Assembly (NCBI RefSeq): GCF_014195095.1
Contig: NZ_JACIBC010000002.1
Coordinates: 1 to 64,000 of the forward strand
Source of the DNA: Rhizobium sp. BK602
GTDB taxonomy: Bacteria; Pseudomonadota; Alphaproteobacteria; Rhizobiales; Rhizobiaceae
Direction of reading: 5' to 3'
Length of the DNA stretch: 64,000 bases
The position numbers and the translations under genes are program-made. Numbering within the stretch: the stretch's first letter is position 1; each line of letters starts with the position of its first letter. Below are positions 56,213 to 64,000 of the stretch, piece by piece. Below the pieces are notes generated by a model. It saw nothing but the letters and a program-made list of their open reading frames with translations, searched no databases and was not told the DNA's origin.

Positions 56213-56872
56213 TCAGATCGGATTGAGCGGATCTTCCTTGGCTGGCGCCGGCGCCAGCGTTGATTTGTGGCCCTTGCGCGGATCGTCGCCATAGATGCCG
56301 CGCTTCTGCTGCTTGGCCTGTTCCGCGACGGCGGCCAGCGGAGATCCCGGTTCCGGCTCGGCCCAGCCGAAACGCACCAGCCATTCGCTGAGGTCGACGC
56401 GGACATAGCGGCAGCTTGCCGTCACCGTGCCTTGCCAGGTCTCGCTCGGCAGGTCGCAATCGACGGTACGGCCGCGCAGATACATGCGGAAAGCGGTGCG
56501 CGCCGCCGTGCCGCAAGGCCAGCTTGAGCCGTCCGACCCGGTGCACATGCGGCCGACATCGGTGGGGATGATGCCGGAAAGCTGTACGCTCCGGTTGCCG
56601 ATGGTCAGCACGCCGGCGCGATCGGAGAAGGGGTGTATCAGTTCCACGGGCTTCGTCGCCTCGGGGGGCGTAGGGCTGTCGCCCGTTTTCTGCGTGTCGC
56701 CGGGTGCGGCCTGTGGCGCCGGCTGCTGCACCGGGGTAGGGGTGGAAGCAGATTGAGCCGGATCGTTTGCTTCCGGGGTTTTGGCAGGCTCCTCCGCCTG
56801 CGCGGCACCCAGCGTCAGCCAAGAGCCGACGATCATACCTGCCACAGCTGCAAGCCAAATATCACGACGCAT
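56213..56872 (-). CDS. Degenerate staphylococcal-nuclease-like exported protein
   Basis: A 219-residue protein with a signal peptide or anchor (residues 7-26), a Pro/Ala/Thr-rich linker to about 75, and a C-terminal SNase-like fold: RSVQLSGII, CGTAARTAFRMYLRGRTVDC, VRFGWAEPEP. The usual catalytic residues (VRLxGIDAPE and nearby Arg and Glu) do not appear, so nuclease activity is doubtful. It may be a binding or structural form. Confidence 0.7.
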   Translation of the reverse strand: MRRDIWLAAVAGMIVGSWLTLGAAQAEEPAKTPEANDPAQSASTPTPVQQPAPQAAPGDTQKTGDSPTPPEATKPVELIHPFSDRAGVLTIGNRSVQLSGIIPTDVGRMCTGSDGSSWPCGTAARTAFRMYLRGRTVDCDLPSETWQGTVTASCRYVRVDLSEWLVRFGWAEPEPGSPLAAVAEQAKQQKRGIYGDDPRKGHKSTLAPAPAKEDPLNPI

Positions 56873-56887
56873 GGGGAGAAAACTTTC

Positions 56888-57553
56888 CTATTGGCTGGCC
56901 CAGATAATCCGGGCGATCCATTCCACATCCGCAAGATCGAAGCTGCGGTTGGGATGGTCTGGGTTGAGCGACAGCAGCTCGATCGATTTCGCGCTCTGCC
57001 GCAGCAGCACCTTGGCCATGACCTCGCCCTCGCGGGTCTTGACCACGACGCGGTCATTGCGCCGGATCTGTGCGCCCGGCTCGACGATCAGGATATCGCC
57101 GTCGCGATACAGCGGCAGCATGCTTTCGCCCTGAACCTCAAGGGCATAGACGCCACCCTTCTGTCCGGGGGCGGCGGGAAACTCCACCATGTCCCAGCCC
57201 TGGCCGGCTGGAAAACCACTATCGTCGAAGAAGCCGCCGGCGCCGGCCTGTGCGAAACCGAGCAGCGGGATGGAGCCGTTCGAAAGGGAAGAGGCGTGAC
57301 CGGAGACGCCGCCGATGCCCGTCAGGGGCCGCAGGAAGCTGAGAAACTGTTCCATGCTGGCGCCGGTCGCATCCAGCACCTTGGCGATCGATTCCGTCGA
57401 AGGCCAGCGCAGCCGTCCGTCCTGGCTCAGCCGCTTCGATTTGTTGAAGGAGGTGGGGTCGAGACCGGCGCGGCGGGCGAGGCCGGATGGCGTCAAGGCG
57501 TGCCGCTCGGCAAGCCTGTCGATCGCGTTCCATATCTGCTCGTGTGACAGCAT
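56888..57553 (-). CDS. HTH plus S24 peptidase-domain regulator
   Basis: A 221-residue phage-repressor-like protein. An N-terminal HTH (LTPSGLARRAGLDPTSFNKS) is followed by a LexA-type S24 domain with the catalytic Ser in QGESMLPLYRDGD and Lys in VMAKVLL. It may self-cleave during SOS, or act only as a sensor. It is 16 bp from the SNase-like gene on the same strand. Rhizobia commonly have such chromosomal copies without a prophage. Confidence 0.88.
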   Translation of the reverse strand: MLSHEQIWNAIDRLAERHALTPSGLARRAGLDPTSFNKSKRLSQDGRLRWPSTESIAKVLDATGASMEQFLSFLRPLTGIGGVSGHASSLSNGSIPLLGFAQAGAGGFFDDSGFPAGQGWDMVEFPAAPGQKGGVYALEVQGESMLPLYRDGDILIVEPGAQIRRNDRVVVKTREGEVMAKVLLRQSAKSIELLSLNPDHPNRSFDLADVEWIARIIWASQ

Positions 57554-57684
57554 CGCCGCTCAGCGTTCGGAATGCCGGATATCCGGCGTTGACCTTTAAG
57601 GGAAAGGTTAGCCGAGGCCCATTTTCGAGTAAAGGGCAGCCTAGGAATACGGTCCTTTATCCCCTTGCTTTCGGTCCGCAGGCT

Positions 57685-58116
57685 TCAGGTTTTCTGCGGC
57701 TGCGCCTTGCTGTCAGGCTGCTCCTCGTTCTGGAACTCCTTGGCCAGCCCCATGAAGCCGCGCATGAATTTCTGCATGATCCCGAGTGTGCGGTCGACCT
57801 CTGCATCGCTGGGCAGGCTCGATCCGCCATTGGCGGCCACGGCCTTTTCCAGCTTGGAAACGCGGTCGGACAGGCGGTCCAGCTCGTCGTCATAGGCGGA
57901 GCGCTCGTCGGCGGCCATGCGGCAGACCAGATTGCCGTTCTGATCCTGGCAGATCGACATGGCGCCCGTCTGCTTGTCGAGGCGGATGAAATGATCGCCG
58001 CTGCGCTCGAGCTGGAAGCGCGCCGCATCCGGCTCGACTGCCTTGGCGGGCACCGCGAGAAGAAGAGCGGCGGGCAAAAGCATCGCCGCGAGACCGATTC
58101 CGATTTCCTGTGTCAT
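57685..58116 (-). CDS. Exported protein with a coiled-coil segment
   Basis: A 143-residue protein with a signal peptide (about residues 1-26, ending VPAKAVE), a short folded part with MSICQDQNGNLVCRM (two Cys), and a coiled coil in ELDRLSDRVSKLEKAVAAN. No family name is certain. It overlaps no gene and is divergent from the DUF952 gene. Confidence 0.75.
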   Translation of the reverse strand: MTQEIGIGLAAMLLPAALLLAVPAKAVEPDAARFQLERSGDHFIRLDKQTGAMSICQDQNGNLVCRMAADERSAYDDELDRLSDRVSKLEKAVAANGGSSLPSDAEVDRTLGIMQKFMRGFMGLAKEFQNEEQPDSKAQPQKT

Positions 58117-58220
58117 GCCATCCTCCGGATTTCTGCGTCAAAACCCTGAATCCGCCACGGAAACCGTGGACATCGGCGGCGGTTTTCGTCAAAGCCCTAT
58201 CAGGACATGTTTACACGGGG

Positions 58221-58577
58221 ATGATGACCGCGATGCCAGTGGTTTACAAGATCGTGCCGGATGCGCTCTGGCAGCAGGCCAGACAAAGCGGCGTTTTTCA
58301 TGGCGCCTCGATCGATCTGACCGACAATTTCATCCACCTGTCGACGGCGCGGCAATCGAAAGAGACGGCGGCGCGGTATTTTGCCGGGCAGGATGGCCTG
58401 CTGCTGGTGGCGATCGACGGCGATGCGCTCGGCGACAAGCTCGTGTTCGAGCCGTCACGCGGCGGCGAGCTCTTCCCGCATCTCTATGCGCCGCTTTCGC
58501 TCTCGGCCGTGCTCTGGGCCAAGCCGCTGCCGCTCGGCCCCGACGGCGCGCATGTCTTTCCGGAGATGCCGGAATGA
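58221..58577 (+). CDS. DUF952 family protein
   Basis: A protein of about 118 residues with the DUF952 fold, beginning VVYKIVPDALWQQA and containing DLTDNFIHLSTA. The function is unknown; a role in glutathione-like or toxin processing has been suggested for distant relatives, but nothing here shows it. In-frame ATGs at 58221, 58224 and 58233 are possible. Its stop overlaps the pyrD start (ATGA). Confidence 0.8.
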   Translation: MMTAMPVVYKIVPDALWQQARQSGVFHGASIDLTDNFIHLSTARQSKETAARYFAGQDGLLLVAIDGDALGDKLVFEPSRGGELFPHLYAPLSLSAVLWAKPLPLGPDGAHVFPEMPE

Positions 58578-59662
58578 TCGGCGCTTTCCGTGACCTCGGC
58601 CGGCGCGGCCTCTTTATGTTCGATCCGGAAACGGCCCATGGCATGTCGATTGCCGCTTTGAAGTCCGGCCTTGTCCCGGCCTGCCGCACCAGCAACGATC
58701 CCCGCCTGCGCCAGACGGTCGCCGGGCTCGATTTCGCCAATCCGATCGGCATGGCGGCCGGCTACGACAAGAATGCCGAGGTGCCGGAGGCACTGCTGAA
58801 GCTCGGTTTCGGCTTTACCGAGATCGGCACGGTGACGCCGAAGGCCCAGCCCGGCAATCCGCGCCCGCGCATCTTCCGCCTCATCGAGGACGAGGGCGTC
58901 ATCAACCGCCTCGGTTTCAACAATGAAGGCCATGAGGCGGCTCTGCGGCGTCTGCAGGCGGTGCGCGGCAGCGGCATCATCGGCGTCAATATCGGTGCCA
59001 ACAAGGACAGCGAAGATCGCATTGGCGATTATGTTGTCGGCATCCGCCGCTTTTATTCCGTGGCGCGCTATTTCACCGCCAATATCTCTTCGCCCAACAC
59101 GCCGGGCCTGCGCGACCTGCAGGCGCGCGAAAGCCTCTCGGCGCTGCTGTCGGCCGTGCTTGCCGCGCGCGACGAAGAGGCGGCGAAGGCCGGCAAGAAG
59201 ATCCCGGTCTTCCTGAAGATCGCGCCGGATCTGACCGAAGAGGGCATGGACGACATCGCCGCCGAGGTGCTGGCGCATGCGCTCGACGGGCTGATCGTTT
59301 CCAACACCACGCTTTCGCGTGACGGCCTGAAGGATCAGGCGCAGGCGAAGGAGGCCGGCGGCCTCTCGGGCAAACCGGTCTTCGAGAAGTCGACCGCCGT
59401 CCTTGCCAAGATGCGCCGCCGCGTCGGCGCCGTCCTGCCGATCATCGGCGTCGGCGGCGTTTCCTCGGCGGAAACGGCGCTGGAGAAGATCAAGGCCGGC
59501 GCCGATCTGGTGCAGCTCTATTCCTGCATGGTCTATGAGGGGCCGGGCCTGCCCGGCCGCATCGTCGCCGGCCTGTCGACGCTGCTCGACCGCGAGCGCG
59601 TCGCCTCGATCCGCGCGCTGCGCGACGCCAGGCTGGATTACTGGGCCGACCGGAACGTCTGA
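58574..59662 (+). CDS. pyrD: Dihydroorotate dehydrogenase (class 2)
   Basis: Fourth step of pyrimidine synthesis, FMN-dependent oxidation of dihydroorotate with quinone. The 362-residue class 2 form has an N-terminal membrane-associating helix, then MAAGYDKNAE, NISSPNTPGLRDLQ (about residue 176) and IVSNTTLSRDG with the catalytic base. It is translationally coupled to the DUF952 gene. The last 25 bp overlap the end of the convergent MATE gene. Confidence 0.95.
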   Translation: MIGAFRDLGRRGLFMFDPETAHGMSIAALKSGLVPACRTSNDPRLRQTVAGLDFANPIGMAAGYDKNAEVPEALLKLGFGFTEIGTVTPKAQPGNPRPRIFRLIEDEGVINRLGFNNEGHEAALRRLQAVRGSGIIGVNIGANKDSEDRIGDYVVGIRRFYSVARYFTANISSPNTPGLRDLQARESLSALLSAVLAARDEEAAKAGKKIPVFLKIAPDLTEEGMDDIAAEVLAHALDGLIVSNTTLSRDGLKDQAQAKEAGGLSGKPVFEKSTAVLAKMRRRVGAVLPIIGVGGVSSAETALEKIKAGADLVQLYSCMVYEGPGLPGRIVAGLSTLLDRERVASIRALRDARLDYWADRNV

Positions 59663-60987
59663 TCGACGCGTTTCTTCAGGCCGATGAGCAGGAAAAGGCC
59701 GCGGAAGAGCAGGAAGGCGTTCATCGCCATCCACAGGCCGTGATTGCTGAGCGTCGGCACGAGGATCGCAAGCGCGACCAGATAGCCGGCGAAGGACAGC
59801 AGCATGCGGTTGCGCATCGCTGCCGACCAGGTGGCGCCGATGAACACGCCGTCCATCAGGAAGGCGAGGACGCCCGCCAGTCCGGAGACGGCGGCCCAGG
59901 GCAGGTAGCTCCCGGCAGCGGCGCGAACCTCTTGCGAGGTCGTCAGCAGCCGGATCAGCGCCGGGCCCGCCACCAGGAAGAAGAGCGTGGTGGCCAGCGC
60001 CAGCCCGAAGGACCAGAGGCTGGCCAGCTTCAGCCCACGCTCGAAGGCCGGACGATAGTTGGCGCCGATCGAGCGCCCGGTGATCTGCTCGGCGGCATTG
60101 GCCAGCCCATCGAGATAATAGGCCGACAGCAGGAAGAAGTTCATCACCACCGCATTGGCGGCAAGCGTGACCGCGCCGAAGCTGTTGCCGATGCGGGTCA
60201 TCAGGGTGAAGGCGCCGAGCAGCACGAAAGTGCGGATGAGGATGTCGCGGTTGAGCGCGAAGAGCTGCCTGAGCTTGGCGGGCGACAGCAGCTCGGCTCG
60301 GCTGGGGCGTGGCTCGCCGGAGAAGCCTTTGAGCACGATGGCAAGGCCGGTGAGCATGCCGGCGGCTTCGCCGATCAGCGTGCCCCAGGCGACGCCGGCC
60401 ACGCCCCAGCCGAGCCAGAGGCCGAGCATAAGGGCGAGGAGGATGTTGACGCCGTTGATCACCGTTTGCAGCAACAGGCCGATGCGGCCCTGGCCGCGCC
60501 CGAGCACGAAGCCGAGAATGGCATAGTTGGCGAGCGCCATTGGGCCGGACAGCATGCGGATCGAGAAATAGGTGCGTGTCGCCTCGGCGACGCCGCCTCC
60601 CGGCCCCATCAGCTTGATCCCGAGCCAGAGGAGGAGGGGCGACAGCAGGACGATCAGGATGCCGCATGCGAGCGCGGACAAGAGCGCTCGCCAGAAAACC
60701 GCCTGCTGCTCATGCCGGTCGCGACGGCCGAAGGCTTGCGCCGTGAGGCCGGTGGTCGAGGCGCGCAGGAAATTGAAGCTGGCGAAGAGGAGATCGAAGA
60801 GCATGGCGCCGATCGCCAGGCCCGCCAGCGCATCCGGCTGGCCGAGATGCCCGACGACGGCCGTGCCGACAATGCCGAGCAGTGGCGTCGTCATGAAGCC
60901 GAGCGTCATCGGAAGGGCGATCGACAGCACCAGCCGGTGCGTCACGTCAAAGGGCAGAACGTTGCCGCCATGCTCTCGTTGATCCAT
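59638..60987 (-). CDS. MATE family efflux transporter
   Basis: A 449-residue protein with twelve membrane segments in two six-segment halves. The DinF-like pattern PLLGIVGTAVVGHLG in the first helix region and YYLDGLANAAEQITGRSIG are visible. It should expel a cationic drug or metabolite using H+ or Na+. I start at 60987 (MDQREHGG); the frame upstream passes through a RIME-like element. It is convergent with pyrD. Confidence 0.9.
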   Translation of the reverse strand: MDQREHGGNVLPFDVTHRLVLSIALPMTLGFMTTPLLGIVGTAVVGHLGQPDALAGLAIGAMLFDLLFASFNFLRASTTGLTAQAFGRRDRHEQQAVFWRALLSALACGILIVLLSPLLLWLGIKLMGPGGGVAEATRTYFSIRMLSGPMALANYAILGFVLGRGQGRIGLLLQTVINGVNILLALMLGLWLGWGVAGVAWGTLIGEAAGMLTGLAIVLKGFSGEPRPSRAELLSPAKLRQLFALNRDILIRTFVLLGAFTLMTRIGNSFGAVTLAANAVVMNFFLLSAYYLDGLANAAEQITGRSIGANYRPAFERGLKLASLWSFGLALATTLFFLVAGPALIRLLTTSQEVRAAAGSYLPWAAVSGLAGVLAFLMDGVFIGATWSAAMRNRMLLSFAGYLVALAILVPTLSNHGLWMAMNAFLLFRGLFLLIGLKKRVDQTFRSAQ

Positions 60988-61005
60988 CCGCGGTCGGTCT
61001 TTCCC

Positions 61006-61111
61006 TAGAGCATGTCGCGCAAAACTGCGCAGCGGTTTTGCGGCCACGACATGCGTAAAATCAAAGATCTGAAGCGCGCGGAGCGAATCTGAAAGATCGC
61101 GACGCGCTTTA
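61006..61111. repeat. RIME-like element upstream of the MATE gene
   Basis: AGAGCATGTCGCGCAAAACT and GGTTTTGCGGCCACGACATG, followed by the TCAAAGATCTGAAGCGCGCG and TGAAAGATCGCGACGCGC part. Full-length twin of 45473-45572, with several base changes. It lies in the gap between the MATE and CAP genes and touches the CAP stop. Confidence 0.88.
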
Positions 61112-61612
61112 GTTCGAGGAGAGCACCATGGACCAATATGGCTTGCCGCCGGAAGAGGGGGCATAGGCAAGAGCGACGCCAAGCCCGTCATATTTCCCGA
61201 GCATGTTGTGCAAATGCTTCGGAGAGTTGATCCAGGCGGTCACCGCGGCGTCGACGCTCTTCTGTCCCTCGGCGATGTTCTCGGCGGCCGGCAGCTTGAC
61301 GCCGCTTGACTTGACGCGCTTGCCGAAGTCGTCGCCGATGCCGATCAGGTGCTCCATCTTGCCGGCATCGGCCATGCGCCGGGCCTGGTAGACGGCCGCG
61401 GTGCTGGCGGCGGTGTCGATCCTCAGCGGCGGCAAGCCGTTCTTGGCGCGCAGCGCATTGACGAGAGGCAAAGCAGATGCCGTCTGGTCGCTGGCCGGAA
61501 TGTTGGAAACGCGGCTTGGCGGCGTGGCGCAGCTTGCGACGGATGCGGCGAGCGCAAGGGCGGCGAGGCGCAGCGCATCGCGGCGCGTGCAGGGCAGTGT
61601 CTGGGAATTCAT
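61109..61612 (-). CDS. CAP-domain exported protein
   Basis: A 167-residue CAP/SCP protein. It has an N-terminal twin-Arg-like start (CTRRDALRLAALALAASVA) with a lipobox-like VASC, then the CAP fold with HLIGIGDDFGKRV, AENIAEG and WINSPKHLHNML. It is likely a lipoprotein or Tat substrate. CAP proteins of bacteria have unknown or sterol/peptide-binding roles. Confidence 0.85.
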   Translation of the reverse strand: MNSQTLPCTRRDALRLAALALAASVASCATPPSRVSNIPASDQTASALPLVNALRAKNGLPPLRIDTAASTAAVYQARRMADAGKMEHLIGIGDDFGKRVKSSGVKLPAAENIAEGQKSVDAAVTAWINSPKHLHNMLGKYDGLGVALAYAPSSGGKPYWSMVLSSN

Positions 61613-61613
61613 A

Positions 61614-61880
61614 TCAGCGGCGGTAATTGAAGAGACGCAGGAGGATGAAGAGCGGGATGACGATGGTGGCGCCAAGCACCAGATAATCGCCGAACTCGCC
61701 GAGTGCTGCAAAGCCGCTGTGCCAGAGATCCAGCAGGAAGCGGCGGACACCATACAGGAAGTCGAGCGGACGCCAGCCGAAGAACTTCATCGTGAAGCCG
61801 ACGATCAGCGACACGATGATAAGCTTCACCAGCGTGCGGCCGGGCGAGTCGCCGAGGAACTTGTTCACCTGATCGGACAT
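61614..61880 (-). CDS. DUF6460 membrane protein
   Basis: An 88-residue protein with two membrane segments (about 20-38 and 62-82), beginning VNKFLGDSPGRTLVKLIIVS. This is the DUF6460 pattern, common in rhizobia. Function unknown. One base separates it from the CAP gene on the same strand, so both are probably one unit. I start at 61880. Confidence 0.8.
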   Translation of the reverse strand: MSDQVNKFLGDSPGRTLVKLIIVSLIVGFTMKFFGWRPLDFLYGVRRFLLDLWHSGFAALGEFGDYLVLGATIVIPLFILLRLFNYRR

Positions 61881-62049
61881 GCTGTCGTCTCCATAATGCC
61901 TGTCGAGCGGTCTTGAGATAAGGCGGCGCGCGGTGACTCGCAAGCGCCTTTGCCCCAAGGGCCATCTGAAACAGCCGCCTGCCTGAAATAGGACTTGAGT
62001 TTTTTTGTGGCCGCGTCCAAAGGGCGAAGATCAAAACAGGACCCTGATC

Positions 62050-62994
62050 ATGCTGCCGAGCCAGCTTTCCTCCGGCGACGTCATTGCCGACCGCCGCGCC
62101 GACTATGCGAAGATGCTTGCCGAAAGCGGCGAGCCGGCGAGCGCCGCCGAGCTGATGGAACAGGCGCTGGAGCTGGTGCCGTCCTGGGCGGCCGGCTGGT
62201 TCAGTCTTGCCGCCTATCGCGAAAAGGCGGGAGATGTGCCGGGCGCCGTCGCGGCGCTGAACGAGGTGCTGGCGCTCGATGAAGGCGATGTCTTCGGCGC
62301 GCGGCTGAAGCTTGCGGTTCTCGGAGGCGCCGAGATGCCCGATCGGCCGCCGAGCCGCTATGTGGAGCGGCTGTTCGACGATTATGCCGAGCGGTTCGAA
62401 ACGTCGCTGGTCGAAAAACTCGGCTATAGCGTGCCGCAGAAGCTTGCCGTCCTGATCGCGCAGGCCGCCGATATCCCCACCCATTTCCGCCTCGCCGTCG
62501 ATCTCGGCTGCGGCACCGGCCTGCTCGGCCCGGAAATCCGCGACAGGGTCGACCGGCTGGAAGGGTTCGATCTGTCGAAAGGCATGCTCGCCAAGGCGGC
62601 GGAGAAGGGCGTCTACGATCACCTCGGCCAGGCCGACCTGTCGCTCGCACCGCCGCAGTCGGGTATCTTCGAGGCGGGACTTGCGGCGGGACGCGCCGAT
62701 CTCATTACCGCCGCCGACGTGCTGATGTATCTCGGCGATCTCGACGGCGTATTGACGATCGTCGCGGCGCTGGCGGCCGACGGCGCCGTCTTCGCCTTTT
62801 CGGTCGAGGATGCGGGGGACGCGGAAGGCTATGTGCTGCGGGAATCGCTGCGGTTCGCCCATTCGGAAGCCTATGTGCGGGCCGTTCTGGGCGCGCACGG
62901 CTTCACCGTCCGCGATCTCTCCCGCAGCATCATTCGCATGGATGGCGGAAAACCGGTGCATGGCATTCTGTTCGTTACACGAAAATCCGCCTGA
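62050..62994 (+). CDS. TPR-linked methyltransferase
   Basis: A 314-residue protein. A tetratricopeptide-like helical part occupies about residues 20-90 (AAELMEQALELVPSWAAGWFSLA), and a class I SAM-dependent methyltransferase follows, with motif I LAVDLGCGTGLLGPEIR near residue 155. It has the layout of trans-aconitate or UbiE-type enzymes with TPR; substrate is not known. I start at 62050. Confidence 0.85.
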   Translation: MLPSQLSSGDVIADRRADYAKMLAESGEPASAAELMEQALELVPSWAAGWFSLAAYREKAGDVPGAVAALNEVLALDEGDVFGARLKLAVLGGAEMPDRPPSRYVERLFDDYAERFETSLVEKLGYSVPQKLAVLIAQAADIPTHFRLAVDLGCGTGLLGPEIRDRVDRLEGFDLSKGMLAKAAEKGVYDHLGQADLSLAPPQSGIFEAGLAAGRADLITAADVLMYLGDLDGVLTIVAALAADGAVFAFSVEDAGDAEGYVLRESLRFAHSEAYVRAVLGAHGFTVRDLSRSIIRMDGGKPVHGILFVTRKSA

Positions 62995-63097
62995 CCGATC
63001 GATTCTTGCGAATTTGCAATAGGTCAGCACTGCTTACATATTCCGCTTGATTGTCGTCCCCGCTTTCCGCAGAATTCCCGGCAAAAAGGGAAACTAC

Positions 63098-63733
63098 ATG
63101 GCGAAGCTGAAGAGCGCTTTCGGCGTCTGGAATACCGCGGCCACGCGGCATTCGTTGGTCGAGGATATTCAGGGCATATTGTCCGGCAGTCTGATTGCAT
63201 CGCTCGGGCTCTTCTGCCTGTCGAGCGCGGGCCTGTTGACCGGCAGCACGGCCGGCGTCGCCTTTCTGCTGCATTACGCCATCGGCGTGAATTTCGGCCT
63301 GGCCTTTTTCCTGGTCAATCTGCCCTTCTTCTATCTGTCATGGAAGCAGCTCGGTCCCGTCTTCACCGTCAAGACCTTCATTGCCATCGCGCTGACCTCG
63401 CTTCTGACCAACCTGCAGCCGCGATTGTTTGAAATCGCGCATATCAACGCCGTCTGGTCGGCGCTGCTTGGCGGCATTCTGCTCGGTTTCGGCTTGCTCG
63501 CGCTCTATCGCCACCGCGCCAGCCTGGGCGGCGTCGGCATATTGGGCATCTATCTGCAGGAACGGTTCGGGATACGTGCCGGGCTCGTCCAGCTTGCAGT
63601 GGACCTGTGCGTGCTCGCGGTCGCCTTCGCGGTGACCACGCCCTTCGTGGTCATCTGCTCCGTGATCGGCGCGCTGGCGCTCAATCTCTTCCTCGCGATC
63701 AACCACCGGTCGGATCGCTACATCGCGCTCTGA
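63098..63733 (+). CDS. YitT family membrane protein
   Basis: A 211-residue protein with five or six membrane segments and the YitT/DUF161 pattern SSAGLLTGSTAGVAFLLHY then GGVGILGIYLQER. Some YitT relatives are thought to be transporters; substrate unknown. I start at 63098; a longer reading would begin at 63047. Confidence 0.85.
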   Translation: MAKLKSAFGVWNTAATRHSLVEDIQGILSGSLIASLGLFCLSSAGLLTGSTAGVAFLLHYAIGVNFGLAFFLVNLPFFYLSWKQLGPVFTVKTFIAIALTSLLTNLQPRLFEIAHINAVWSALLGGILLGFGLLALYRHRASLGGVGILGIYLQERFGIRAGLVQLAVDLCVLAVAFAVTTPFVVICSVIGALALNLFLAINHRSDRYIAL

Positions 63734-63747
63734 GCGCGCATATCCTA

Positions 63748-63936
63748 TTATTGTTTGCGGCTCTGGTCGGAGTCCGCGATCGCGGCCTCGTGATACCAGC
63801 TGTCAAAGGCGGCAGCGGCGATGCTCGGGCCGATGTCCGGCTCAAGGTTGACCTTGCGCGGGTTCAGGGCCGTCGGGCGGGCCTTGATGGGAAACTGATA
63901 GATCTTTGCCGTTTCATGCTGCGGACTGATCGCCAT
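63748..63936 (-). CDS. DUF2735 protein
   Basis: A 62-residue protein with the DUF2735 start ETAKIYQFPIKARPTAL and a C-terminal FDSWYHEAAI. It is widespread in Rhizobiales and of unknown function. I start at 63936 with GGGAG upstream; 14 further in-frame codons are possible. The remaining bases to 64000 show no feature. Confidence 0.82.
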   Translation of the reverse strand: MAISPQHETAKIYQFPIKARPTALNPRKVNLEPDIGPSIAAAAFDSWYHEAAIADSDQSRKQ

Positions 63937-64000
63937 TCTCCGTCTCTCCCTTGTTGGTTTGAAGCGGGCGCGCTTCAAGAGACGAATTGAATATAGCAGA

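Noticed and set aside
56888..57553. S24-domain regulator as evidence of a prophage
   Set aside because: The neighbouring genes are ordinary chromosomal ones with no phage genes.

Overview
The window is a chromosomal segment of an alphaproteobacterium of the Rhizobiaceae, most likely a Rhizobium. Supporting signs are the fructose ABC cassette frcR/frcBCAK, the phoR-pstSCAB-phoU-phoB order, a gcrA gene, a SAM-II riboswitch before metZ, the ATG-starting overlapping operons of GC-rich DNA, and at least six rhizobial mosaic palindromes (RIME-like) between genes. Nearly all of the DNA is ordinary core genome; one 8.6-kb element is clearly foreign.

Region by region. 0-8 kb: an SDR/TetR divergent pair, then fructose uptake (RbsD/FucU mutarotase, ROK regulator FrcR, FrcB-C-A, kinase FrcK). 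7.5-17.8 kb: housekeeping carbon and nucleotide genes (pyrC, a diguanylate cyclase, pyrE, fructokinase, pgi, fadD, glyoxalase I) and an orphan Imm32-like immunity gene. 18-25 kb: an osmoprotectant ABC transporter divergent from an odd LysR regulator with two winged-helix domains, then small secreted and membrane proteins. 25.2-33.8 kb: an element integrated in tRNA-Thr(CGT), with 46-bp direct repeats, a tyrosine integrase, small unknown genes, a degenerate HNH-like protein, a 950-residue primase-helicase, and a two-gene cargo (DUF2806 plus a small two-TM protein) at the tRNA end. 34-46 kb: nitronate monooxygenase, a heptamer repeat array, PPK2 and the full phosphate regulon. 46-53 kb: argD-argF, Hsp33, ApaG, metZ behind a SAM-II riboswitch, and a double-length dCTP deaminase. 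53-64 kb: tRNA-Gly, a BrnT/BrnA toxin-antitoxin pair, pyrD, MATE and assorted small proteins.

How the genes work together. Fructose is imported by FrcBCA, phosphorylated by the PfkB fructokinase and fed to Pgi. PyrC, PyrE and PyrD are three steps of UMP synthesis. PstSCAB imports phosphate and, through PhoU, sets the PhoR/PhoB switch; PPK2 beside phoR links this to polyphosphate. ArgD and ArgF are consecutive-stage arginine enzymes.

The best candidate for something undescribed is the 8.6-kb tRNA-Thr element. It has integration and replication genes but no recognisable capsid, terminase, or conjugation gene, so it looks like a satellite or replicating integrative element carrying a possible DUF2806/membrane defence or exclusion module. 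Other points of note are the tandem-HTH LysR regulator, a cluster of four GANTC methylation sites upstream of gcrA, and an operator-like palindrome shared by fadD and the nitronate monooxygenase gene. All functional calls come from reading motifs by eye; no database search was run.
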